Positions 1-5,953 of a stretch of 7,524 nt of DNA are shown piece by piece. Made by a program: the position numbers and the translations under genes. Below the pieces are notes generated by a model that ran no database searches, was not told the origin of the DNA, and worked only from the letters and a program-made list of their open reading frames with translations. The stretch lies in contig JAJZQK010000103.1 in the NCBI GenBank assembly GCA_021847625.1, positions 1-7,524 on the forward strand, in the 5' to 3' direction. Position 1 is the first letter of the stretch. The number at the start of each line of letters is the position of its first letter. The stretch comes from Chloroflexota bacterium (GTDB lineage: Bacteria; Chloroflexota; FW602-bin22; JAMCYS01).

Positions 1-410
1 CGATCTGCCAGGCCGAGACAGGCGTGCAGGCGCAGGGCATCGGCTTCGCCATCGCCATCTCGACCGCCAAACCGATCGCCGACGAGCTCGTCGCCAACGG
101 CAAGGTCGTCCATCCTTACCTGGGCATCAGGTACGCGTACCTGGATCCGGCGACGGCCCTGCGGTTGGGGGTCGACCAGACCAAGGGCATCATTATCGGC
201 GACGTCGTGTCCGGCTCGCCGGCCGACCAAGCCGGCCTGCAGCAGGGTGACATCGTCACGGCCATCGACGGCAAGGCGCTCGACAGCGAGTCCGCGCTGT
301 CCCAGATCGTCGACTCCCATAAGCCCGGCGACGTCGTCACGCTGACCGTGCTGCGGAACGGCAGCGAACAGAGCATCAAGGTAACGCTGGGGACGGCGCC
401 CGTGCAGTAG
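1..410 (+). CDS. HtrA/DegP-type serine protease, C-terminal part with PDZ domain (5' end outside window)
   Basis: The reading frame is open from position 3 to a TAG at 408-410, giving the last 135 residues; the catalytic triad lies upstream of the window. Residues 10-16 (QGIGFAI) are the hallmark near the end of the trypsin-like domain of HtrA proteases. A PDZ domain follows at about residues 44-131: it opens with HPYLGIRY, has the core DVVSGSPADQAGLQQGDIV, and ends with a strand like VVTLTVLRNG. HtrA enzymes are envelope proteases/chaperones that degrade misfolded exported proteins; the PDZ domain binds substrate C-termini and controls activity. Only one PDZ domain is present before the stop, as in DegS and many non-proteobacterial HtrAs. 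A GTG at position 24 lies inside the conserved domain and is not a real start. The gene lies upstream of a two-component operon on the same strand, which suggests, without proving, a shared envelope-stress role. Confidence 0.93.
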   Translation, partial: ICQAETGVQAQGIGFAIAISTAKPIADELVANGKVVHPYLGIRYAYLDPATALRLGVDQTKGIIIGDVVSGSPADQAGLQQGDIVTAIDGKALDSESALSQIVDSHKPGDVVTLTVLRNGSEQSIKVTLGTAPVQ

Positions 411-413
411 GCG

Positions 414-433
414 CCGCTCCCCACCCGGGGCGG
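414..433 (+). terminator. Weak candidate hairpin just after the protease gene
   Basis: Arms CCG (414-416) plus CCCC (419-422) can pair with GGGG (427-430) plus CGG (431-433), leaving a CT bulge and an ACCC loop. It starts 4 bp after the stop codon. There is no T-run, so it is not a classical intrinsic terminator; in GC-rich DNA such a stem can occur by chance. Confidence 0.25.
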
Positions 434-545
434 GTTGAGCAGAGGCGATGAGTGTGGTAGTGGTAGGGGCGACCTCTGCCCGACTCGACCACCGGGAACG
501 TCCAGCGGCCGCGCACGGTTGCCCAAAGCCCTCTCACCCTCTCGC

Positions 546-589
546 CTTCATAACTCCTTAATGGCATCTTCGTGATTTCTTGATTAGCG
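546..589 (+). promoter_or_regulatory. Tandem 11-bp direct repeats, probable PhoB/PhoP-type response-regulator operator
   Basis: Four consecutive 11-bp units start at 546, 557, 568 and 579: CTTCATAACTC, CTTAATGGCAT, CTTCGTGATTT and CTTGATTAGCG. All four share CTTnRT, and three of the four have A at position 8. The phase is exactly 11 bp with no gaps. The array ends 5 bp before a TACAAT -10 box and lies where a -35 element would be. OmpR/PhoB-family regulators are known to bind head-to-tail as dimers on tandem repeats of about 11 bp and to activate promoters with poor -35 boxes; four units would hold two dimers. The first gene downstream encodes a regulator of this family, so autoregulation is the simplest inference. 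The surrounding sequence is also clearly more AT-rich than the flanking genes. Confidence 0.65.
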
Positions 590-594
590 TAAGT

Positions 595-600
595 TACAAT
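595..600 (+). promoter_or_regulatory. Candidate -10 box of the response regulator/kinase operon
   Basis: TACAAT matches the sigma-70 -10 consensus in five of six positions. At 17-bp spacing the -35 position (572-577) reads GTGATT, a poor match, and is covered by the tandem repeats, which fits an activator-dependent promoter. Transcription would start near 607, leaving a leader of about 29 nt before the ATG at 636. Confidence 0.5.
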
Positions 601-635
601 AACAGCAGACACACCCTCCGCGGGAGGCGCGAAGT

Positions 636-1331
636 ATGATCAAGAACGTGCTGATCGTCGAGGACGATCGCAAGACGGCCCACTTGATCGAACTATACCT
701 GCAGAAGGACGGCTATCGGGTCGCCATCGCCGACGACGGCCGGGCCGGCCTGGAGATGGCGAGGCGGCTCAAGCCGGACCTCGTCATCCTCGACCTGATG
801 CTGCCCGGGCTCGACGGCGTCCAGGTCTGCCGCCAGCTGCGCACCGAGTCCACGGTGCCGATCATTATGCTCACGGCCCGGACGACGGAGGATGACAAGC
901 TCCTTGGCCTCGACATGGGCGCGGACGATTATGTCACCAAGCCCTTCAGCCCCCGCGAACTAGTGGCGCGCGTACGGGCCGTGCTGCGGCGCACGGACCA
1001 GGAGGGCGAGGACCTCGAGGACATCACCTACGGCGACCTCACGCTGAGCCTCCGCCGGCACGAGGTGACGAAGGCCGGCAAGCCGATCAACCTCACGCCC
1101 ACCGAGTTCGACCTGCTGAGGCTTCTGATCCGCCATCCCAGCCGCGCCTTCACCCGTTTGCAGATCGTCGACCACGTGTTGGGGCTGGACTACCGGGGCT
1201 TCGAGCGCACCATCGACGTGCACGTGACGAACCTGCGCCGCAAGATCGAACGCGACCCCTCCCACCCCTCCTACGTCAAGACGGTCTACGGGGTGGGCTA
1301 CAAGTTCGAGGCGAGCGGCGATGTTTCGTAG
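636..1331 (+). CDS. OmpR/PhoB-family response regulator (receiver + winged-helix DNA-binding domain)
   Basis: This 231-residue transcription factor is phosphorylated by a partner histidine kinase and binds tandem DNA repeats. The receiver domain spans about residues 3-118: acidic pair E9-D10-D11 (VLIVEDD), phospho-acceptor D53 (VILDLMLPG), T80 (MLTAR), switch aromatic Y99 and K102 (DDYVTKPF). The winged-helix effector covers about 128-227, with [12 protein letters not shown], a recognition helix around [14 protein letters not shown] and the terminal hairpin [11 protein letters not shown]. All key residues are present and the length is normal for the family. The start at 636 is supported by GGGAGG at 622-627, 8 nt upstream. 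The gene overlaps the following kinase by 11 bp, so the two are almost certainly translated together and act as a pair. The 11-bp repeats at 546-589 are a likely target of this protein. The specific signal cannot be told from sequence. Confidence 0.96.
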   Translation: MIKNVLIVEDDRKTAHLIELYLQKDGYRVAIADDGRAGLEMARRLKPDLVILDLMLPGLDGVQVCRQLRTESTVPIIMLTARTTEDDKLLGLDMGADDYVTKPFSPRELVARVRAVLRRTDQEGEDLEDITYGDLTLSLRRHEVTKAGKPINLTPTEFDLLRLLIRHPSRAFTRLQIVDHVLGLDYRGFERTIDVHVTNLRRKIERDPSHPSYVKTVYGVGYKFEASGDVS

Positions 1332-2781
1332 CCTGCGCCTGCGCCTGCTATTGGCGTTCGTGCTCGTCGCCGTCGTGGCGGTGGGCGTGGTGGCCGTGCT
1401 GGCGAGCCGGACGGCCACCGGCGAGTTTCAGGGATACGTCGAACGCCGGGTCGACGAGGGCCAGAGCCGCATCATCCGCATGCTCTCCGACTCCTACGGC
1501 CTGCAAGGGAGCTGGAATGGCGTGCAACTGCTGGTCTCCAGGACGGCGGACATCTCCGGCGACCGCATCGTCGTCTCCGACACCAGCGGCAAGATCATCG
1601 CCGACTCGGACGAGCAGATGATTGGCCAAACGGCCAAGCAGGACTGGGCCGGCAATCCGGTCCGACCTCCGGGGTCCGAACCACCGCCCTCCTTGGGCTC
1701 CCATAGCAAGCCGGCCCCGGGCTCCGACAACGCGCTTCCTCCGGGCGGCGGCGACGCGATCGGCACCGTCTACTTCAACCCGCAGGCGACCCAGAGCCTC
1801 GATCAGGCCTTCCTCGACGGCGTCAATCGTTCGCTGCTCGTGGCGTCGGGAGTAGCGGGTCTGCTGGCTCTCCTGCTTACGCTGGCCCTTTCCAGGCGTA
1901 TGGTCAGACCCCTGGAGTCGTTGACGGCTGCCGCCCGGCGCATGGAGCACGGCGAACTCGCCCAGCGGGTGGACGTGCAGGGAGAGGACGAGGTTGGCGA
2001 GCTTGCCCGGGCCTTCAACGCGATGTCGGACGCCCTCGCCCGCAACGAGTTGCTGCGCCGCCACATGGTCTCCGACGTGGCCCACGAGCTGCGCACGCCG
2101 CTCACGAACATCCGCGGCTACCTGGAAGGGATGCGCGACGGGGTGCTCAGCCCGACCCAGGAGACGCTAGACTCGGTATACGAAGAGGCGCAGATGCTCG
2201 GCCGTCTGGTGGACGACCTGCAGGAGCTGGCCCTCGCCGAAGCCGGCCAGCTGCGCATGGAGCGGGAACCGGCGGCGGCGGCGGCGGTCGTGGAGCGGGC
2301 CGTGGCCGGGCTGCGGCCGCAGTTCGCGGCGCGGGGACTACGGCTGGAGGTGGAGGTGGCCGACGGCTTGCCGGCCGTCGAGGTCGACGCCGAGCGCATC
2401 GGCCAGGTGCTGCGCAACCTGCTGAACAACGCGGCGGCGCACACGCCCCCCACCGCGGAGGCCAACCCCGAGGGCGGCCGGGTGAGCGTCACGGCCCGCC
2501 AGAGTGGCGCGGGGATTGAGATAGCGGTGGCCGACACCGGCATCGGCATCGCCCCGGAGGACCTGCCCTACATCTTCGAGCGCTTCTACCGGGGCGACCA
2601 CTCGCGGGCGCGGGCCACGGGCGGGGCGGGCCTGGGCCTGACCATCGCCAAGCAGATCGTCGAAGCCCACGGCGGCCGGATGGAAGTGGCGAGCGAACTC
2701 GGCCACGGCTCGACTTTCACCTTCACCCTGCCCGCCCCGGCTAAGCCGTCGCCCGCGCTAGCCCTCCCCGCCAGCGCCTGA
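1321..2781 (+). CDS. Membrane sensor histidine kinase, BaeS-like (HAMP-HisKA-HATPase)
   Basis: This 486-residue kinase should autophosphorylate on His and pass the phosphate to the upstream-encoded regulator. In order: first membrane segment about residues 9-28; extracytoplasmic sensor 30-170, with a PAS/Cache-like strand pattern around [17 protein letters not shown] and a Pro/Gly/Ser-rich stretch at 112-144; second membrane segment 171-190; HAMP from 191 to about 243 ([15 protein letters not shown]); HisKA with phospho-acceptor H255 in [11 protein letters not shown]; HATPase with N box (N366, N370 in [11 protein letters not shown]), G1 DTGIGI (405-410), F box [10 protein letters not shown] (417-426) and G2 GGAGLGL (434-440). 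All catalytic boxes are intact. The ATG lies inside the 3' end of the regulator gene, with GAGG at 1308-1311 as a plausible ribosome site. The protein ends in an Ala/Pro-rich tail. The neighbouring HtrA protease hints at an envelope-stress signal, but the ligand is unknown. Confidence 0.95.
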   Translation: MFRSLRLRLLLAFVLVAVVAVGVVAVLASRTATGEFQGYVERRVDEGQSRIIRMLSDSYGLQGSWNGVQLLVSRTADISGDRIVVSDTSGKIIADSDEQMIGQTAKQDWAGNPVRPPGSEPPPSLGSHSKPAPGSDNALPPGGGDAIGTVYFNPQATQSLDQAFLDGVNRSLLVASGVAGLLALLLTLALSRRMVRPLESLTAAARRMEHGELAQRVDVQGEDEVGELARAFNAMSDALARNELLRRHMVSDVAHELRTPLTNIRGYLEGMRDGVLSPTQETLDSVYEEAQMLGRLVDDLQELALAEAGQLRMEREPAAAAAVVERAVAGLRPQFAARGLRLEVEVADGLPAVEVDAERIGQVLRNLLNNAAAHTPPTAEANPEGGRVSVTARQSGAGIEIAVADTGIGIAPEDLPYIFERFYRGDHSRARATGGAGLGLTIAKQIVEAHGGRMEVASELGHGSTFTFTLPAPAKPSPALALPASA

Positions 2782-2849
2782 ACCGAAGGCACGGGGAACG
2801 TCCGTTGAGCCCGAAGCGCCTTGCTTCCTACCGGTGTATTTCCCATCAG

Positions 2850-2916
2850 GCAGGCGCCTGTATGCCGTAGGGGCTACCGGCGACCGAAGGGAGTCCCGCA
2901 ACGCGAGACGGTCGCC
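2850..2916. other. Convergent intergenic region with stacked palindromes, possible two-way termination zone
   Basis: The 155 bp between the two convergent stop codons (2781 and 2937) carry no gene. They hold three dyads: CAGGCGCCTG at 2851-2860 (perfect 10-bp palindrome); GCCGTAG (2864-2870) with CTACCGGC (2874-2881), a 7-bp stem with GGG loop and one bulged C; and GGCGACCG (2879-2886) with CGGTCGCC (2909-2916), a perfect 8-bp stem around 22 nt. The second and third overlap by 3 bp. None is followed by a T-run on either strand. Terminating both converging transcripts is a plausible role but is not shown. Confidence 0.35.
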
Positions 2917-2936
2917 CGGACCGCTTCCTGTGCTCT

Positions 2937-5375
2937 TCACGGGACCGCCGCTCTACGCCTGCCTCTGTCATCCCCGCGGAAGCGGGGATCCATCCGGTAT
3001 CTGTAGGGACGGGTCCGCCTGAGGCAGGGTCGTTCTCCGGCCGACGCGATGATCCGCACGACGCCCCGGCTGCCGTCGACCTCGATCTTCTGCCCGTCGG
3101 CAATGCGCGTCGTCGCCTCGGGCAGGCCCACCACGGCGGGGATGCCGTACTCGCGGGCCACTATCGAGCCGTGCGACATCGCTCCTCCCGCCTCCATGAC
3201 GAGGCCCCCGGCGGTGAGGAACAGCGGCGTCCAGGCGGGGTCGGTAGACGGGGCGACAAGGATCTCCCCGGCCGCCAGCTTCGCGCCCAGAGGGTCGCGG
3301 ATGACCCGCGCCCGCCCGCGCACCACGCCGGGCGAGGCCCCGGCGCCGACCAGGCCGCCGCCGTCGGCGGCGAGCGGCTCGCCGTAGAAGGCCTCGCCCT
3401 CGCTCGTGACCACCCGCGGCGCCCGCGGCCGCCTCAACTCGCGTTCGTACTCGCGCTTGCGCTCCGCCACCAGCCGCGCCACCGGCAGGTCGCCATCGCC
3501 TAGGCGCTCCAGCTCCGTGAAATGGAGGAAGAAGGTATCCTCTCGGCATTCCAGGCGGCCTTGCGCCACCAGCTGGTCGCCGGCCGCCAGCATCATCTCG
3601 CGCAGGGCCTGGAAGAGCCAGGTGATGAGGAACTTCGGCGTCTCGCGCAGACCGCCCAACTGCCGAAAGCGGCCCAGGAAGAAGCCCAGCCTCTTGGCCT
3701 GCACGAATCCGCCGGGTGCCTTGCGAGCCTGGGCGACGAGCTCCCGCGCCGCCCGCTCGCCCGCGGCGGCCTGGGCCGCGAAATGGCGGTCCGGCGCTCC
3801 CTCCTCCGGCAGGTCCACGTACCCGCGCAGCACGGCGAACAGGTAGGTCGGATCCTCCGCCCAACGGGGAATGCCAAGGTCGATCTCCCGCACCCCGCGG
3901 TGGCCGTACCGCGCCAGGAAATCGCCCATTCCCCGCTGCAGGACGCCGGGCAGACCCACCTCGCGGTAGCGCGCGGCGAGCACGGACGGCTCCTCACCGT
4001 GCAGGAGGGCGGAAGATTCGGCGTCGCCCTGCACCTGCCGCGCCAGCGCCCACAGATCAAGGTCCATCAGCGTCGTCCTATTGTGAGGCAGGCCCTGGCG
4101 GGCCGTCCAGTACAGCTCCTCGCTCAGCCCCAACCGGCGCACGATCATCTCCGCCTGCTTATAGCTAGCAACGCCCGGCACCACCAACGGCAACAGGTTA
4201 GGGAACAACAGAGCCCCCAGGCCCCCGCGAAACGCTCGGCGGGCAACGTCCGCCTGGCTGCCCAGCGGCACCGGCCGGCGGACCTCCTCCCGCAGCTTCC
4301 GCAGGTAGGGGATCATCACCTCATCAACCCGCCGCCGAGCCCGAGCCGGGTCCAGCAGGTTGCGCAGTATGCTCCACAAGAACCGCCGCAGGCTGGGCCA
4401 TCCCCGACGCAGCAAGCGAAAGGCCACGTGCCGGGACGACTCCGGGTAAGGACCGAGCCGTGGGTCGGCCAGCAGGGTAACCAAAATGCGCGCCGTGACG
4501 GGCTCGACCTCGGGGAAGAACGCCGTCGGCAGATGACGTCCCAGCCGGTTGCGGAGTAGGTCCGTGACGTCGGCGTAGATGCGGCCGCCCAGTTCGACCA
4601 GTACCTTGCGGTCGCTTTGCTCGCCTACGAAGACCTCATTCGCCAGCGTCGCCAGCGTCGACCCCCCGAGCGGGGTGAACGGCTCCAGCATGCCCTGCGC
4701 CGTGTTGAGGGACATGTAGATGCGGTATTGGCCGTCCGGCCGCGGCGGGGGCGCGGGAAAGAGCGAGGTGATGGGGCGGCTCTGCAGGATGTAGAGCGTG
4801 CCGGCGGCGAAGGCCCACTCCACGTCCTGCGGCTGGCCGTAGTGCTGTTCGACGGCGATGGCCGTCCGGGCCCGCTCGCGGATGGCCTCGTCCGGCAGAG
4901 CCGGCATCCGGGCGCGCGTCGCCTCCACGGGGGCTTGGGCGGTGCCGCCCTGGGGAGAGGCGACCACCTGCACGTTCTTCGCGCTCACCCGGCGGGCGGT
5001 GATGCGGAGGGCCTGCTTGTCCACGACGTAGTTGTCGGGCGAGACGAGCCCACCCACCACGGCCTCGCCCAGGCCGAGGCTGGCGTCGATCACCACCTCC
5101 AGGCGCCGGCCGGAGACCGGGTTGGCGGTGAACAGCACGCCCACCACCTCGGCCGCCACCATCTCCTGGCAGACGACGGCGAGGGCGACGCCCTCGTGGG
5201 CGATGCCGTTGCGCTGGCGATAGGCGATCGCCCGGTCGGTCCACAGCGAGGCCCAGCAGCGGCGGACAGCCTCCAGCAGCGCCGCCGGCCCGGAGACGTT
5301 GTTGGCCGCCTTGCCGCCCGCGACGGCCACGGCCGAGCGGTCGAGTTCGCCGAGGGGCACCACATACGCGTCCAT
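2937..5375 (-). CDS. Rifampicin phosphotransferase/PEP-synthase-like enzyme with internal N-terminal deletion and repeat-derived C-terminal tail
   Basis: The 812-residue product resembles the three-domain Rph family (ATP-grasp, substrate domain, swivelling phospho-His domain), which transfers the ATP beta-phosphate to a substrate through a histidine. ATP-grasp remnant, about 1-203: GGKAAN (K22), GVLFTANPVSG (79-89), GLGEAVVGG, QDVEW (E186) and LQSRPIT (R200). Middle domain, about 215-650, has YGHRGVREIDLGIPRW (490-505), typical of Rph-like proteins. Phospho-His domain, 676-776: GASPGVVRGRARVI, STDPAWTPLF and GGAMSHGSIVAREYG with catalytic H735. At residues 25-26 (5298-5303) GGKAAN runs straight into NVSGPAALLEAVRRCWASLWTD; the linking stretch with the AVRSSATxED motif (ATP-contacting Arg) is missing, about 110 residues by family spacing. 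Residues 777-812 go beyond the family end and read through the REP-like repeat. The start at 5375 is set by a strong ribosome site. True substrate unknown; activity doubtful, so this may be a pseudogene. Confidence 0.82.
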   Translation of the reverse strand: MDAYVVPLGELDRSAVAVAGGKAANNVSGPAALLEAVRRCWASLWTDRAIAYRQRNGIAHEGVALAVVCQEMVAAEVVGVLFTANPVSGRRLEVVIDASLGLGEAVVGGLVSPDNYVVDKQALRITARRVSAKNVQVVASPQGGTAQAPVEATRARMPALPDEAIRERARTAIAVEQHYGQPQDVEWAFAAGTLYILQSRPITSLFPAPPPRPDGQYRIYMSLNTAQGMLEPFTPLGGSTLATLANEVFVGEQSDRKVLVELGGRIYADVTDLLRNRLGRHLPTAFFPEVEPVTARILVTLLADPRLGPYPESSRHVAFRLLRRGWPSLRRFLWSILRNLLDPARARRRVDEVMIPYLRKLREEVRRPVPLGSQADVARRAFRGGLGALLFPNLLPLVVPGVASYKQAEMIVRRLGLSEELYWTARQGLPHNRTTLMDLDLWALARQVQGDAESSALLHGEEPSVLAARYREVGLPGVLQRGMGDFLARYGHRGVREIDLGIPRWAEDPTYLFAVLRGYVDLPEEGAPDRHFAAQAAAGERAARELVAQARKAPGGFVQAKRLGFFLGRFRQLGGLRETPKFLITWLFQALREMMLAAGDQLVAQGRLECREDTFFLHFTELERLGDGDLPVARLVAERKREYERELRRPRAPRVVTSEGEAFYGEPLAADGGGLVGAGASPGVVRGRARVIRDPLGAKLAAGEILVAPSTDPAWTPLFLTAGGLVMEAGGAMSHGSIVAREYGIPAVVGLPEATTRIADGQKIEVDGSRGVVRIIASAGERPCLRRTRPYRYRMDPRFRGDDRGRRRAAVP
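2966..2993. repeat. Dispersed REP-like palindromic repeat (GTCATCCCCGC...GCGGGGATCCAT type)
   Basis: Arms ATCCCCGC (2970-2977) and GCGGGGAT (2982-2989) form a perfect 8-bp stem with a GGAA loop, flanked by GTC and CCAT. The same pattern, usually written GTCATTCCCGCGxxAGCGGGAATCCA, is a widespread dispersed repeat in bacterial genomes. Its translations are the familiar artefacts MDPRFRGDD on one strand and SPRKRGSI on the other, and both occur here. Only one copy is in the window. It lies inside the 3' end of the minus-strand enzyme gene. Confidence 0.75.
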
Positions 5376-5380
5376 AGCCG

Positions 5381-5390
5381 CCCTCCTCCT
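5381..5390 (-). promoter_or_regulatory. Strong Shine-Dalgarno that fixes the start of the Rph-like gene
   Basis: On the minus strand this reads AGGAGGAGGG, with AGGAGG ending 6 or 9 nt before the ATG at 5375-5373. It is the best ribosome site in the window. It argues for this start over an in-frame GTG at 5516, whose extra 47 residues show no family similarity. Confidence 0.8.
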
Positions 5391-5401
5391 AAATCCGCCC
5401 G

Positions 5402-5437
5402 GGGGGTGATGCCGGGTCGACGGCATTACACACCCCC
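5402..5437 (-). promoter_or_regulatory. Bulged hairpin in the 5' leader of the Rph-like gene
   Basis: On the minus strand, GGGGGTG (5437-5431) pairs with CACCCCC (5408-5402), and inside it ATGCCG (5426-5421) pairs with CGGCAT (5414-5409) around a 6-nt TCGACC loop. A 4-nt TGTA bulge lies on one side. This gives 13 base pairs, all Watson-Crick. It ends 11 nt before the Shine-Dalgarno. It could be an RNA control element for translation, or the inner ATGCCG/CGGCAT dyad could be a DNA operator. No known riboswitch is recognised, and there is no T-run to make it a terminator. No convincing promoter is seen in the 190 bp between this gene and the kinase relic. Confidence 0.45.
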
Positions 5438-5565
5438 GCCAGCGGCCCCAACCAGGCCGGCTGCACTTCCAGCGGGGCAAGCCAGCCGTACCTGTTACCG
5501 TCGGCTTGGCCGCCACAAAGGCAAAGGGTCGTTTGTTCTTCCGAGGGCCAGGTGCTACAGTTTAA

Positions 5566-5785
<220 letters not shown>

Positions 5786-5856
5786 CGAGAGAGTGCCGCC
5801 CCGCGTGCAGGAGGTCCTTAGTCGCCGATCACTCCTACACATCGCACCCCCCCTCC

Positions 5857-5885
5857 CTCTTGGCTTTGGACAGCTGTAGTATAAT
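5857..5885 (+). promoter_or_regulatory. Promoter of the MASE3 kinase gene
   Basis: A perfect TATAAT is at 5880-5885. The -35 region is weak: CTCTTG at 5857-5862 with 17-bp spacing; the better-looking TTGGCT at 5860-5865 is only 14 bp away. A pyrimidine tract (seven C, then TCCCTCTT) covers 5847-5861 just upstream. Transcription would start near 5892, giving a leader of about 60-80 nt. Confidence 0.6.
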
Positions 5886-5902
5886 GGCGATGTGCGCTTC
5901 AT

Positions 5903-5933
5903 GGCGCGGCCTGACTTTATGGCCTGATGCGCC
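5903..5933 (+). promoter_or_regulatory. Leader hairpin of the MASE3 kinase gene, with a competing fold
   Basis: GGCGC (5903-5907) pairs with GCGCC (5929-5933), and GGCC (5908-5911) with GGCC (5921-5924), around a 9-nt loop with a TGAT bulge. The same GCGC at 5904-5907 can instead pair with GCGC at 5894-5897 (6-nt loop), so the two folds exclude each other. No known riboswitch class is recognised. Confidence 0.3.
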
Positions 5934-5953
5934 AATACCGATGAGAGAGTAGA

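Noticed and set aside
463..474. GTAGGGGCGACC, resembling part of a dispersed GTAGGGGCGACC-type repeat, with a similar GTAGGGACGGGT at 3003-3014
   Set aside because: Too short and too diverged, and no paired arm is visible; similarity could be chance.
1348..2085. Minus-strand open frame of 245 codons inside the kinase gene
   Set aside because: Antisense to an intact kinase with all boxes; Arg/His/Gly-rich composition typical of a shadow frame.
2821..3022. Small plus-strand frames containing SPRKRGSI or HPRGSGDPSG
   Set aside because: These are classic false genes made by translating the palindromic repeat.
3522..4559. Long plus-strand open frame (345 codons) opposite the Rph-like gene
   Set aside because: It is antisense to a gene with clear domain motifs, is rich in Arg, Pro, Gln and His as GC-rich shadow frames are, and shows no recognisable motif.
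5376..5516. N-terminal extension of the Rph-like protein to a GTG at 5516
   Set aside because: The added 47 residues show no family similarity and run through the leader hairpin; the strong AGGAGG before ATG 5375 marks the start.
5847..5861. Pyrimidine/poly-C tract as a phase-variation or G-quadruplex element
   Set aside because: Only one run of seven C and two shorter runs; not enough G-tracts on the other strand for a standard quadruplex, and it is not in a coding frame.
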